DNA from: Methylobacterium haplocladii | Lineage (GTDB): Bacteria > Pseudomonadota > Alphaproteobacteria > Rhizobiales > Beijerinckiaceae | Length of the DNA: 64,000 nt | Reading direction: 5' to 3' | NCBI RefSeq assembly: GCF_007992175.1 | Contig: NZ_BJZT01000005.1 | Span: 62,001-126,000, forward strand | Shown here: positions 1-9,355 of the stretch, piece by piece | Layout: the number at the start of each line of letters is the position of its first letter | Position numbering within the stretch: the first letter of the stretch is position 1 | The notes under the pieces: model-generated | Seen by the model: the letters and a program-made list of their open reading frames with translations, nothing else | What the model was told of the DNA's origin: nothing | Database searches by the model: none | Position numbers and translations under genes: made by a program

Positions 1-1742
1 CCGGCACCGTCACCTTCCCCTTCGACACCTGGAACGTCGAGCGCATCGAGGTCCTGCGCGGCCCGGCCTCGGTGCTCTACGGCGACGGCGCCATCGGCGG
101 CATCGTCAACGTCGTCTCGAAGAAGCCGCTGTTCACGCAGTTCGATCAGGTCCGCATCGGCGGCGGCTCCTACGGCACCGCCCGTCTCGCTCTCAATTCC
201 ACCGGGCCGATCGGCGACGCCGTCGCCTACCGCCTCAACGTCAGCGGCAACCGCTCCAGCGGCTGGATGACGCCCGAAGGCGAGTTCCAGAACCTCGCGG
301 TCTCCGGCGCGGTGACCCTGCAGGCCTCGCCCGACCTCGCCTTCACGCTCAGCCACGACACCGGATACCAGGAGCCCGCCCGCTACTGGGGCTCGCCGAC
401 CATCGGCAACCGCGTGCCGGCCGCGCTGCGCTTCAACAATTACAACGTCCGCGACGCCAAGATCACCTGGGTCGACAACTGGACGCAGCTCAAGACCGAG
501 TGGACCCCGAGCGCGGACATCACCATCCGCAACACCAGCTACCGCCTGCAGAGCCGGCGCCACTGGCTCGACGTGGAGCAGTACAGCTTCAACCGCGGCA
601 CGGGTCGGATCGACCGCGGCGACTACCTCGAAATCTACCACCAGCAGGAGCAGGTCGGGAACCGCTTCGACGCGGCCTTCCGGGGCGACCTGTTCGGCTT
701 CCGCAACGAGTTCGTGGCCGGCTTCGACGTCAACCACATCGACTTCAAGCACACCAACAACTTCTATTTCGACAAGACCGACAGCGTGCCGGTCTTCGGC
801 CGCAACCTCGGCTTCTTTCCGCAGGACGGGCGGGCGATCCCGGCCTACGCCACCTCCACCGACCAGGCCTCGGTCTTCGCCGAGAACCGCCTGATCCTGT
901 CGGAGCAGTTCGCGCTGCTCGCGGGCGTCCGCTACGACGCCTCGCGCCTCGACCGCGAGAACCTCCAGACCGGCGGCCAGTTCGACAAGAGCTTCGGAGG
1001 GCTCGGCTACCGCTTCGGCGGCATCTACAACCCGACACCGGACATCGCGCTCTACGCGCAATACGCCACCGCGACGGACCCCGTCGGCAGCCTGATCTCG
1101 CTCAGCCAGTCGCTTGCCGGCTTCCAGCTCGCCACCGGCCAGCAGGTCGAGATCGGCATCAAGGGGCTCTCGTTCGGCGGGTCTCTCGAATGGACGCTAG
1201 CCGGCTACCGCATCGTCAAGGACAACCTGATCTCGCAGTTGCCCGGGACCTCGACGGTCGCGGTACAGGTCGGCCAGCAATCCTCGCAAGGCGTCGAGGC
1301 GGCGGTTTCGATCCTGTTTCCCGAGGGCTGGCGGGTCGACGCCAACCTCGCGCTGCTGCACGCGCAATACGACGACTTCAATCAGGTCGTGAACGGGGCG
1401 ACCGTGTCCTATGCCGGCAAGCAGCCCCTCGACGTGCCGGAGCAGGTCGGCAATCTCTGGCTCAACTGGGCCTTCGCGCCACGCTGGGAGGCGCGGGTCG
1501 GCGTCCAGTATGTCGGAAAGACCTTCAATGATTTCGGCAATACCGCGCCGCGCCCGGCCTATGCGCTGCTCAATGCCGGGCTCGACTATCAGGTGACGCC
1601 GGCCTCGCGCCTCAGCTTGCGCGGCTACAACCTCACCGACGAGATCTATGCGATCAGCGGCAACGCCGTGAACGGGGTCAACACGAACTGGCTGCTCGGG
1701 CGTCCCAGGACCTTCGAAGTCGCCTACACCGTGGCCTGGTGA
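1..1742 (+). CDS. TonB-dependent siderophore receptor, 5' end outside the window
   Basis: Outer-membrane receptor that imports an iron chelate using energy from TonB-ExbBD. The frame is open from base 3, so the signal peptide, any TonB box and most of the plug lie upstream of the window. The first visible residues hold the plug motif VERIEVLRGPASVLYG, followed by GGIVNVVSKKP, typical of siderophore receptors. The rest is a long beta-barrel region with alternating aromatic residues, ending in a C-terminal Trp as expected for barrel insertion. The stop overlaps the GTG start of the following PepSY gene, so the two are probably co-translated. The ligand cannot be told from sequence alone. Confidence 0.9.
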   Translation, partial: GTVTFPFDTWNVERIEVLRGPASVLYGDGAIGGIVNVVSKKPLFTQFDQVRIGGGSYGTARLALNSTGPIGDAVAYRLNVSGNRSSGWMTPEGEFQNLAVSGAVTLQASPDLAFTLSHDTGYQEPARYWGSPTIGNRVPAALRFNNYNVRDAKITWVDNWTQLKTEWTPSADITIRNTSYRLQSRRHWLDVEQYSFNRGTGRIDRGDYLEIYHQQEQVGNRFDAAFRGDLFGFRNEFVAGFDVNHIDFKHTNNFYFDKTDSVPVFGRNLGFFPQDGRAIPAYATSTDQASVFAENRLILSEQFALLAGVRYDASRLDRENLQTGGQFDKSFGGLGYRFGGIYNPTPDIALYAQYATATDPVGSLISLSQSLAGFQLATGQQVEIGIKGLSFGGSLEWTLAGYRIVKDNLISQLPGTSTVAVQVGQQSSQGVEAAVSILFPEGWRVDANLALLHAQYDDFNQVVNGATVSYAGKQPLDVPEQVGNLWLNWAFAPRWEARVGVQYVGKTFNDFGNTAPRPAYALLNAGLDYQVTPASRLSLRGYNLTDEIYAISGNAVNGVNTNWLLGRPRTFEVAYTVAW

Positions 1743-3178
1743 GCGGCCGCCACGTCAAACGGGCCAAGCGCTGGCTGCTGCTCGGTCACCGCTGGCTCGG
1801 CATCGCCATGGGGCTGTTCTTCGCCCTGTGGATCGGCTCTGGGCTGGTGATGCTCTACGTGCCGTTCCCGAGCCTGACCGAGGCGGAGCGGCTCGCGCGG
1901 CTTGCGCCGATCGCCTGGGAGCGCGTCGCCGTGGCGCCGGATGCGGCCGTCGCGGCGAGCGGTGTCTCGCCGGCACCGCCCGGCTTCGCGCTGGAGATGC
2001 GCGGGCCGGAACCGGTCTATCGGATCGGGGAGGCGATCGTCTCGGGCCAAGCCGGCGCTCGGCTCGGTCCCGTCGGGCCTGCCGAAGCGCTCGCCATCGC
2101 GGGAGGGCGTGGCGGCGTCGAGCCGGTCGAGCGCGACCAGTGGACGGTGCATCAGCGCTTCGACCGGCTGCGCCCGTTCCACAAGGTCGTGCTCGGCGAC
2201 GACGCCGGCACGGAACTCTACGTCTCCGTGCGGACGGGCACGATCGTCCTCGACACCACGCGGTTCGAGCGAGGCTGGAACTGGATCGGTGCGGTGGTCC
2301 ACTGGATCTATCCGACGCCGCTCCGCGCCCGGGTCGACCTCTGGCGGCAGGTGCTGCTGTGGTCGTCGGGCATCGCGACCCTTGGCGCGGTCAGCGGCGT
2401 CGTGCTCGGGATCTGGCGGGTGCGGGTTCGGCGGCGTTATCCGCACGGCGCGGTGACGCCCTATCGCGGCGTCGCGCGCTGGCACCACCTGTTCGGCCTC
2501 GCCGGCGGACTGACGCTGACCACGTTCATCGTCAGCGGCTGGCTCTCGATGAACCCGAACCGCTGGTTCGCGCCGCCGACGCCGCCGGCCGACTGGCTCG
2601 CCGCCTATGCCGGGGAGGGCGGTCCCATCGGTCTCGACGCGGCTGCACTCCAGGCCCTCGCTCCGCCCGATACCGTCGCCCTGCGCTTCACCCGCCTCGG
2701 CGGCCGCTGGCTCGCCACCGCCAGCGGCCCTGGAGCCAGCCGGACGACCGGCCTGGACGGCGGCGGCATCGGCGAGGGCGAGATCGTGCGGGCGGCAGCC
2801 CGTGCCGTTCCCGGCGCCGGGCCGCCCGTCGTCGAGCGGCTCACGGCCTACGACGTCTACTGGTACGCCCTCCACGACGAACGCCCCCTGCCGATCCTGC
2901 GCCTGCGCTTCGACGATGCCGCCGCGACCTGGCTCCACGTCGACCCGGCGACGGGGGAGATCCTGCAGCGCCTCGACCGCTCGGGACGGGCTTATCGCTG
3001 GCTGTTTTCGGCCCTGCATCGCCTCGACCTGCCGGTGCTGATCGCATACCCGCCGGTCCGCGACGCGGCGCAATGGCTTCTCAACCTCCTCGGCGCCGTC
3101 ATCACCGTGACCGGGCTGATCGGCGGCTGGCGGCGACTGCGGCGGCCACGGCCGCGCTCCGTGAAACCGGCCGCATGA
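1739..3178 (+). CDS. PepSY-associated transmembrane protein
   Basis: A 479-residue inner-membrane protein of the PepSY_TM family, often encoded beside TonB-dependent receptors and thought to reduce or release iron from imported siderophores. The N-terminus has the family motif HRWLGIAMGLFFALW, forming the first membrane helix around residues 17-40. Further helices lie near residues 185-235, 250-275 and close to the C-terminus, with periplasmic PepSY-like stretches between them. The GTG start overlaps the receptor stop (GTGA), implying translational coupling. The iron-reductase role is inferred from family and context. Confidence 0.85.
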   Translation: MSGRHVKRAKRWLLLGHRWLGIAMGLFFALWIGSGLVMLYVPFPSLTEAERLARLAPIAWERVAVAPDAAVAASGVSPAPPGFALEMRGPEPVYRIGEAIVSGQAGARLGPVGPAEALAIAGGRGGVEPVERDQWTVHQRFDRLRPFHKVVLGDDAGTELYVSVRTGTIVLDTTRFERGWNWIGAVVHWIYPTPLRARVDLWRQVLLWSSGIATLGAVSGVVLGIWRVRVRRRYPHGAVTPYRGVARWHHLFGLAGGLTLTTFIVSGWLSMNPNRWFAPPTPPADWLAAYAGEGGPIGLDAAALQALAPPDTVALRFTRLGGRWLATASGPGASRTTGLDGGGIGEGEIVRAAARAVPGAGPPVVERLTAYDVYWYALHDERPLPILRLRFDDAAATWLHVDPATGEILQRLDRSGRAYRWLFSALHRLDLPVLIAYPPVRDAAQWLLNLLGAVITVTGLIGGWRRLRRPRPRSVKPAA

Positions 3179-3246
3179 ACGCGATTGCACGCCCCCCCGG
3201 CGAGCCTGTATAGGAGGCACTTCCCTATTTCAGCGTGAGACGGGAT

Positions 3247-3275
3247 TCTCCGGACCTGACGGTTCAGGCCGGAGA
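3247..3275. other. Hairpin between the PepSY gene and the DUF1013 gene
   Basis: Near-perfect inverted repeat: TCTCCGG-A-CCTGA, loop CGGT, TCAGG-CCGGAGA, with one bulged A. It lies about 70 bases after the PepSY stop and about 65 before the next start. No T-run follows, so it is either a weak terminator or a 5'-UTR structure. Confidence 0.4.
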
Positions 3276-3341
3276 GGCAGCGGTCCTTCGTCCGCGGCAT
3301 TCACCATTCCGTGCTCGCGCCCATTGCCGGAGCCGACCCCG

Positions 3342-4031
3342 ATGTCCCAAGGACCGCTGATGCCGAAGGCCACCGCCGTATGGCTGGTGGAAAACACCTC
3401 GCTCGCCTTCGAGCAGATCGCCGATTTCTGCCATCTCCACCCGCTCGAGGTGAAGGGCATCGCCGACGGCGAAGTCGCGGCCGGCATCAAGGGCCTCGAC
3501 CCGATCACGACGGGCCAGCTGACCCGCGAAGAAATCGAGAAGGCGCAGAAGTCGCCGGCGCACAAGCTGAAGATCGCCGTCTCGAAGGTGAAGCTCCCCG
3601 AGGTCAAGCGCACCACCAAGGGTCCGCGCTACACCCCGCTCTCGCGCCGCCAGGACCGCCCGAACGCGATCCTCTGGCTGCTGCGCAACCATGCGGAACT
3701 CAAGGACGCGCAGGTCATCCGGCTGGTGGGCACCACCAAGTCGACGATCCAGCAGATCCGCGACCGCAGCCACTGGAACTCCGGCTCGCTGCAGCCGCTC
3801 GACCCGGTGACGCTCGGCCTGTGCTCGCAGATCGACCTCGATTTCGAAGTCGGCAAGGCCGCCAAGGACCGTCCCGCCGCCGTGCCGGCCGAGAGCGGCC
3901 CGACCCTACTGCCGACGGAAGTCTCGACCGCGCCGAAGGGCGACGACGAGGGCGACGAAATAAACGAGAGCGCGGTGTTCGCCAAGCTCAAGGGCATGCA
4001 GCGCCCGCACGAGGACGACGACGAGGACTGA
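3342..4031 (+). CDS. trcR: DUF1013 family regulator (TrcR-like, cell cycle)
   Basis: Member of DUF1013, an alphaproteobacterial family of about 230 residues annotated as the cell-cycle transcriptional regulator TrcR. The N-terminal half (AVWLVENTSLAFEQIADFC, HPLEVKGIADGE) and the middle (IRLVGTTKSTIQQIRDR) look like two helix-turn-helix segments. The C-terminus is very acidic (EDDDED). I take ATG 3342; TTG 3324 and ATG 3360 are in-frame alternatives. It stands alone on its strand after a hairpin. The family call is firm. The cell-cycle role is family knowledge, not visible here. Confidence 0.85.
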   Translation: MSQGPLMPKATAVWLVENTSLAFEQIADFCHLHPLEVKGIADGEVAAGIKGLDPITTGQLTREEIEKAQKSPAHKLKIAVSKVKLPEVKRTTKGPRYTPLSRRQDRPNAILWLLRNHAELKDAQVIRLVGTTKSTIQQIRDRSHWNSGSLQPLDPVTLGLCSQIDLDFEVGKAAKDRPAAVPAESGPTLLPTEVSTAPKGDDEGDEINESAVFAKLKGMQRPHEDDDED

Positions 4032-4185
4032 GTTTCTCGGCGCCATCGCGATGAAGCGGGCCGGATGCGGCTGTCAGCCTCCCGCCCGGCATTGTTTTTC
4101 AGGATGGCACGGTCGCCAAAGCCATTCGGATGCTGGATAGTGCCGGCTCGATCACACGGATGATCGGGCATTCGAGGGCAGGCCC

Positions 4186-4722
4186 ATGGCCGGCACCGAG
4201 ACCGACACGACGCCGGCCTCGACAGCATCTCCCGCCGGGACGAGCGGCCCCGCGGTGAACGGGGCGCTCCTTCGCAACGGGGAGGACAGGCTGCGCGAGC
4301 CGATCACGCTCGCCGACTCGCTGATCACGGAGGCCGGCTGGTCCGCCGCCAATTTCGAGACGACCGGGCCGAATCCGCCTTACCTGCATATCGGCCGTAA
4401 GCTCTGGGTCACGCTGACCGAGTGCGAGCCCTGCTTCTCGTCGGCACGCCGAGACCGCGGGCTGTTCCGCTCGAAGATCGCGATTGCCGCGCATCTCGAA
4501 GCCTACGACGCGTTGATGGTCGACCCGATCGCTTTCGAGGAGTGCTTCGGGCCGGGGGAAGGTACGGAGGCCACCTTCCCGTTCGGGACATGGCTGACCA
4601 TCCGCGGCGTCGATTTCGGCGGCATCTCCCTATGGGGCCGCCGTTGCGGAGACGTGACACTACCGCTGGAGCCCCTTGCCGTCGCGTCCGCCATCTGGCT
4701 GCGCCGGACCGCCGCGATATAG
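4186..4722 (+). CDS. Hypothetical protein, 178 residues
   Basis: Unrecognised. Codons are strongly GC3-biased on this strand, supporting a real gene. The N-terminal 35 residues are rich in Thr, Ala and Ser and look disordered. The rest looks globular, with two cysteines in ECEPCF and a C-terminal Trp-Leu-Arg-Arg region. There is no signal peptide or clear membrane segment. It is isolated between the DUF1013 gene and a convergent secreted-protein gene. About 260 bases after it (4723-4984) hold no supportable gene. Confidence 0.5.
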   Translation: MAGTETDTTPASTASPAGTSGPAVNGALLRNGEDRLREPITLADSLITEAGWSAANFETTGPNPPYLHIGRKLWVTLTECEPCFSSARRDRGLFRSKIAIAAHLEAYDALMVDPIAFEECFGPGEGTEATFPFGTWLTIRGVDFGGISLWGRRCGDVTLPLEPLAVASAIWLRRTAAI

Positions 4723-4984
4723 CGCTCTCGCTGCTTGGACGAGAATTGTGGTCGGCACGGACCCGGTGGGATCTGTGATCGGTGGGCCGAGCCGCCGGCT
4801 TGGCGCTCCTCGCCGTGATGCCGGGGCGCCGCAGGCGAACCCGGGATCACGGCGCCGCCGACATTCGCCCGAAATGCACCTCGTCTCGTGACATCCGAAA
4901 CGATCGGCAGTTCTGGATTTCGGGTTCTCGCCGACGGCGAATCCCCGGATCGACGGCGCGTTGATCCAGTCCCGCGAGGAGATC

Positions 4985-5944
4985 CTAAGGCTTCGGGGCC
5001 TCGGGCTTCGCGGCGTTCTCCGCAGCCTTTTCGGCGGACTTCTTGTCCATCGCCGCCGAAAAATCCTCGGGCGACTTGTCGAGATATTCCGCGAGCGTGC
5101 TCTGAAACTTGGCCTCTTCCTGGGCGGTCGGGCATTTCGGTGCGTCGGACTTCAGGCCCTCGCGCAGTTGGGCCTCGATCGGAGCCATTTCCGGCTGCAG
5201 CGCGGCGACCTTGGCGTCGACGCCAGCCCGCTGTTTGCCGTTCGTCGAGACATCGCACTCCTTGATGGCCTTCTGGAGGATCAAACCGAAGGCATAGGCC
5301 TGGATGCGTGCTGCCGGGGGAACCGCCGGTGCCGCTGCGGCGGCGGCCGCCGGTGGCGTGGCCACGACAGGAGCGGCGGCGACCGGCGCCGGTGTAGCGG
5401 GCGCAGGAGCCGGGGCAGGCGTCGGAGCCGCGGCCACCTTGGCCGGAGCCGCATCGCAGCGGCGCAGCGCCTCGTAGGCTTGCGGGAAGCCGGAGATGTC
5501 GAACTCGGCGTCGCCGTCATCGAAGCGCAGGGTGATGGTCTTGGCCGAGAGCAGATCGGGCACGATGGTGTCCGGGAACGGTGCGGTCAGCGTCTCGGCG
5601 TCGCCGGCCCAGGTCACCCCCTTCTTGAGGATCTTCTTGCCGGCGAGCAGCGTGGCCTTAACCGACTCGCCTTTGTCCCATGTCCAGGGCTGGTAGACGA
5701 GGGCCAGCGCCGAGTTCGACCCGTCGAGGGCGAAGACGATGCCGTTGATGGCGTTGTTGTCCTCTTTGTCCTTGTAGGTCTTGCTGATCAGGCACGGGTT
5801 GGCGCTGGTATCGCCGACCGTGCGCTCGACCTCCCAGTCCTTGACCATCTCGAACGGCTCGCGCTGGGCCGCATGGGACGGCGCGACCGCGACGGCGGGG
5901 AGCAGGCATGCGGTGAAGACCGCCGCGCGCAGGAATGACGTCAT
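4985..5944 (-). CDS. Secreted hypothetical protein with Ala/Pro linker
   Basis: A 319-residue exported protein of unknown function. ATG 5944 gives a classical signal peptide (MTSFLRAAVFTACLLPAVAV, cleavage near SHA-A), so the longer frame upstream is not used. Residues about 25-150 form a globular domain, with the two cysteines at the ends of the domain. A linker almost entirely of Ala, Pro, Val and Thr spans about 155-205. The C-terminal part has two more cysteines and ends in a Lys/Glu/Ala-rich tail (KSAEKAAENAAKPEAPKP). The architecture suggests a periplasmic protein with two domains. Confidence 0.75.
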   Translation of the reverse strand: MTSFLRAAVFTACLLPAVAVAPSHAAQREPFEMVKDWEVERTVGDTSANPCLISKTYKDKEDNNAINGIVFALDGSNSALALVYQPWTWDKGESVKATLLAGKKILKKGVTWAGDAETLTAPFPDTIVPDLLSAKTITLRFDDGDAEFDISGFPQAYEALRRCDAAPAKVAAAPTPAPAPAPATPAPVAAAPVVATPPAAAAAAAPAVPPAARIQAYAFGLILQKAIKECDVSTNGKQRAGVDAKVAALQPEMAPIEAQLREGLKSDAPKCPTAQEEAKFQSTLAEYLDKSPEDFSAAMDKKSAEKAAENAAKPEAPKP

Positions 5945-6143
5945 CGTCCGCTCTCGGAAAAGATTCGCCCTCGCCGGTGCGGGATGCAGAGGCTGAACGC
6001 GCCGCCCAGCGTTAGCGCGAACCTGAGCGGCTGCACAGGATGACCGCAGGGTATTTTCCGGCCTTCGGTAAACGTCGCCTGTCGCAGGCACGCGTCTTCA
6101 TTCCAGAATTGCTCGCCCGATGGGCAAGTCAGTTTAGGGAGAG

Positions 6144-6848
6144 CTATGGCGGCCGGGTCTCCTGCACGAAGCCACAAGCGGTCAGCCCGGCGCTCATATG
6201 TTCGTGCGGCGCCGCCTCGATCCGGATCGGCGGCTTTTTCGGGTAGAGCGGAAGTCCGAGCGCCCTCGCATGGAGTTGCAAGCCGGGGCCGCCGTGGCGC
6301 GGCGCGTTGCCGTAGATCGTATCGCCGCGGATCGGCCAGCCCATCGCCGCACAATGGACGCGCAGCTGATGCGTGCGCCCCGTCTCCGGCGCCAGCTCGA
6401 GCCAGGCGCTGCCGCCATCCGGGCTTCGGCCGAGGACGCGCCAGCGGGTCAGCGAAGGATCGCCGGCCGGATCGGACTTCATCCACCAGCTGCGCGGATC
6501 GTCGGAGCGCCTGGCCAGCGCGAGGTCGATCACGCCGCTCTCGTCCTGCGGCGCACCCTCGACGATCGCCCAGTAGGTCTTCTCGACCCTTCCATCCGCA
6601 AACAGCTTGTTCAGACGCGCCAGAGCCTTCGGATGCCGGCCGAGCACGAGGCAGCCCGAAGTGTCGCGGTCGAGCCGGTGCGCGGCCTGCGGCCGGCGCG
6701 GCAGGCCGAAGCGCAGGTCGTCGAGGCGATCGGTCAATGTCGGACCGCCTTTCGGCCCGGGATGAACGGGCAGACCGGCCGGCTTGTCGATGACGAGCAT
6801 CAGGGCATCGCGGTAGAGGAGGCGGACGCCTATGTCAGTCGCAGTCAT
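6144..6848 (-). CDS. RluA-family pseudouridine synthase
   Basis: Converts specific uridines in rRNA or tRNA to pseudouridine. At 234 residues it is a single catalytic domain without an S4 domain. Visible motifs: VIDKPAGLPVHPG near the N-terminus, the catalytic HRLDRDTSGCLVL (catalytic Asp in RLDRDTSG), and GRTHQLRVHCAAMGWPIRGD. The target cannot be assigned; the lack of an S4 domain resembles RluA/TruC-type enzymes more than RluD. A second, S4-containing member lies at 51970. It diverges from ftsY, with about 40 bases between the starts. Confidence 0.88.
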   Translation of the reverse strand: MTATDIGVRLLYRDALMLVIDKPAGLPVHPGPKGGPTLTDRLDDLRFGLPRRPQAAHRLDRDTSGCLVLGRHPKALARLNKLFADGRVEKTYWAIVEGAPQDESGVIDLALARRSDDPRSWWMKSDPAGDPSLTRWRVLGRSPDGGSAWLELAPETGRTHQLRVHCAAMGWPIRGDTIYGNAPRHGGPGLQLHARALGLPLYPKKPPIRIEAAPHEHMSAGLTACGFVQETRPP

Positions 6849-6889
6849 GGTGCCGGGCTAGAGCCGGGCACCGGCGGGAGCAAGTACGG

Positions 6890-8161
6890 ATGAGTCGAGA
6901 CGAGAAGCCGGGTTGGCTCGGCCGCCTGTTCGGACGCAAGGGCGAGACGGCCGACCCGGAGACCGAAGAGCGTGCGGAGACGCCCGAGGCGGGCTCGCCG
7001 GCTTCCGACTCCGAGGGTCGGCTCGACTTCGCCACGGGTGCCGACGCCGTCGCGCAGGTGCCGATGCCGGCGAGCGAGGCTTCGGCCGACGACGCCGGCA
7101 AGAACGAGGTCCCCGACGAGATCGAAGGCGCCGACCTGCAGCCCGGCCAGGAGCCGAATGCGCCGGCTCCGTCGGCCACGCTCAATCCGGCGCCCGTCGC
7201 CGTACCGGACCCAACCGAAGCCGAGGCGCCAGAACAGAAGCGCGGCTGGTGGACGCGCCTGACCTCCGGGATGAAGCGGACATCGTCCGCGTTGTCCGAC
7301 CGCGTCACCGGATTGTTCACGAAGCGCAAGCTCGACGCGGACACGCTCGAAGAGCTCGAAGACGCGCTGATCCAGGCCGATTTCGGGGTGGAGACCGCCA
7401 TGCGGATCTCGGAAGCCGTGGGCAAGGGCCGCTACGAGAAGGGCATCTCGCCGGACGAGGTGCGCGCGATCCTCGCCGCCGAAGTAGAGGCCGCGCTGGC
7501 GCCTGTGGCCAAGCCCCTGGTGATCGATACGACGAAGAAGCCGTTCGTGATCCTGATGGTCGGCGTCAACGGCGCCGGCAAGACCACGACCATCGGCAAG
7601 CTCTCGCTGAAGCTCAAGGCGCAGGGTCATTCGGTGATGCTCGCCGCCGGCGACACCTTTCGCGCCGCCGCGATCGAGCAGTTGAAGGTCTGGGGAGACC
7701 GCACCGGCACGACCGTGATCAGCGGGGCCCAGGGCGCGGATGCGGCGGGCCTCGCCTTCGATGCGCTCAAGCGCGCCACCGCCGAGGGAACCGACGTCCT
7801 GCTCATCGACACCGCGGGCCGTCTCCAGAACAAGAGCGGGCTGATGGCCGAGCTCGAAAAGATCGTGCGCGTGATCCGCAAGCACGATCCAGAAGCGCCC
7901 CATGCGGCGCTGCTCGTGCTCGACGCCACCGTCGGCCAGAATGCGCTCAGCCAAGTCGAACTCTTCGCCCAGGCCGCGCCGATCAGCGGCCTCGTGATGA
8001 CCAAGCTCGACGGTACGGCGCGCGGCGGCATCCTGGTCGCGCTCGCCGCCAAGTTCGGCCTGCCGGTGCACTTCATCGGCGTCGGCGAGGGCGTGGAGGA
8101 TCTGGAGCCGTTTGCGGCGCGGGATTTTGCGCGCGCGATCGCGGGGCTGGAGAAGGATTAG
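6890..8161 (+). CDS. ftsY: Signal recognition particle receptor FtsY
   Basis: SRP receptor GTPase that delivers ribosomes translating membrane proteins to the Sec translocon. At 423 residues it has an acidic N-terminal A domain (about 1-115), then a basic segment KRGWWTRLTSGMKRT, the N domain, and the G domain with GVNGAGKTTTIGK near residue 224, GDTFRAAA, DTAGR near 306 and TKLDGTARGG near 370. The start with MSRDEKPGWLGRLFGRK gives a typical membrane-binding amphipathic N-terminus. Its stop overlaps the end of the vapC remnant on the other strand by 4 bases. Confidence 0.97.
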   Translation: MSRDEKPGWLGRLFGRKGETADPETEERAETPEAGSPASDSEGRLDFATGADAVAQVPMPASEASADDAGKNEVPDEIEGADLQPGQEPNAPAPSATLNPAPVAVPDPTEAEAPEQKRGWWTRLTSGMKRTSSALSDRVTGLFTKRKLDADTLEELEDALIQADFGVETAMRISEAVGKGRYEKGISPDEVRAILAAEVEAALAPVAKPLVIDTTKKPFVILMVGVNGAGKTTTIGKLSLKLKAQGHSVMLAAGDTFRAAAIEQLKVWGDRTGTTVISGAQGADAAGLAFDALKRATAEGTDVLLIDTAGRLQNKSGLMAELEKIVRVIRKHDPEAPHAALLVLDATVGQNALSQVELFAQAAPISGLVMTKLDGTARGGILVALAAKFGLPVHFIGVGEGVEDLEPFAARDFARAIAGLEKD

Positions 8162-8394
8162 GCGAGGACGGGGACGGCGTCCGTCTGCGAGAAGCCGCTG
8201 CCCTTGAAGAGGAGCGGCGCGTCGAGCGGCTTCGCCAGCGCGTAGGAGAAGCAGTCGCCGAAGTTGTGGGCGGCCGGGTGCCTGCCTTTGCCATAGCGGA
8301 CGAAGGCATCGGCGGCGGCCTGCGCGAGGGTGTGGTCGACGGGGACGATCGTGATGCTTTCACGAGCGCGCCAAGCGAAGAGCAGCGGGCTCAA
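8158..8394 (-). pseudogene. vapC: VapC toxin remnant (PIN domain, N-terminus deleted)
   Basis: Matches only the C-terminal half of VapC-type PIN-domain ribonucleases: YGKGRHPAAHNFGDCFSYALAK, then LLFKGSGFSQTD. Full-length family members are about 130 residues and begin with a motif like VxDTSAL carrying a catalytic Asp. Here that half is missing, and the frame begins directly after the antitoxin stop with an unrelated leader ([12 protein letters not shown]). Two later acidic sites remain (FGD and the TD of QTD), but the first catalytic Asp is gone, so nuclease activity is unlikely. An internal deletion of about 50 codons is the simplest explanation. Confidence 0.75.
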
Positions 8395-8639
8395 GCAGGC
8401 AGTCCGTTCTCGTCGTAGGCCAGGATCTCGTCGATCGGCCGCGGATCGATCAGCGTGCGGCGGTTCAGTCCTTCGCGCAGCAAGCGCGCCGACTCCAACC
8501 CTCCGGCGATCTCCCGCGCCAATCGCTCCCGCACCCGGCGCGGCAGGTCGAGCAGGCGATCCGGCTGCGAGCTGTGCCGCATCGCCGACGATTCGCTCAG
8601 CAAAGCCTCGGCTTCGGCGTTCTCGATCGTGATGGACAT
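8391..8639 (-). CDS. vapB: VapB-like antitoxin of a decayed toxin-antitoxin pair
   Basis: An 82-residue protein of the VapB/Rv0623-like antitoxin type. ATG 8639 follows AAGGGAG. The C-terminal [17 protein letters not shown] is the family's toxin-binding tail, and the N-terminus [14 protein letters not shown] is the usual beta strand and helix of a DNA-binding dimer. The stop overlaps the first codon of the vapC remnant (TTGA), preserving the usual operon layout. With its toxin truncated it is probably an orphan. Confidence 0.7.
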   Translation of the reverse strand: MSITIENAEAEALLSESSAMRHSSQPDRLLDLPRRVRERLAREIAGGLESARLLREGLNRRTLIDPRPIDEILAYDENGLPA

Positions 8640-8682
8640 CGCTCCCTTGCGGCCCTTACAGACATCGAGCCTCAATTCTTAC

Positions 8683-9351
8683 ATGCCGGCGGGCGAACAC
8701 GCCACGATCGGTCCCGCGCACAGGCACATCCCCTTGGCCCTCCCCGTCGAATCCGTCCCGCCCCGCCGCCATCTTCCGCCGCTGCTCAAGCTGGTGCTGG
8801 AGATCGGGCCGTTGATGATCTTCTTCTTCGGCAACGCCTATGCCGAGCGCTTCGGCGTCGCCCCCGACCAGAAGCTGTTCGTGGCGACCGGGGTGTTCAT
8901 CGTGGCCACCGTGATCGCACTCGGGGTGCACTACGCACTGATCCGGCGGCTGCCGATCATGCCGCTGGTCTCGGGCGTCGTCGTGGTGGTGTTCGGCGGC
9001 CTGACGCTGGCCCTGCAGGACAAGACCTTCATCATGATGAAGCCGACCATCGTGAACAGCCTGTTCGGGCTGGTCCTCCTCGGCGGCCTGGCGTTTCACA
9101 AGTCGCTGCTGTCGGTGGTGCTCGACTCGGTGTTCGCGCTCACCGACGAGGGTTGGCGCAAGCTGACCTTCCGCTGGGGGCTGTTCTTCCTCGTGCTCGC
9201 ACTGCTGAACGAGGTGGTCTGGCGGACGCAGACGGAGGACTTCTGGGTCAGCTTCAAGGTCTTCGGCATCATGCCGCTGACCGTCGTCTTCGCGCTGGCG
9301 CAGACGCCGTTGCTGATGCGCTACGAGCGCAAGGGTGAGGCAAAGGCCTGA
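8683..9351 (+). CDS. yciB: Inner membrane septation protein A (YciB/IspZ)
   Basis: A 222-residue polytopic inner-membrane protein of the YciB/IspZ family, linked to cell envelope synthesis and septation. Recognisable segments are [51 protein letters not shown] and [20 protein letters not shown], all typical of the family. Five or so membrane helices are predicted by eye. ATG 8683 is chosen because the upstream extension is antisense to vapB. In alphaproteobacteria this gene is commonly near ftsY and the ccm genes, as here. Confidence 0.93.
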   Translation: MPAGEHATIGPAHRHIPLALPVESVPPRRHLPPLLKLVLEIGPLMIFFFGNAYAERFGVAPDQKLFVATGVFIVATVIALGVHYALIRRLPIMPLVSGVVVVVFGGLTLALQDKTFIMMKPTIVNSLFGLVLLGGLAFHKSLLSVVLDSVFALTDEGWRKLTFRWGLFFLVLALLNEVVWRTQTEDFWVSFKVFGIMPLTVVFALAQTPLLMRYERKGEAKA

Positions 9352-9355
9352 GACG

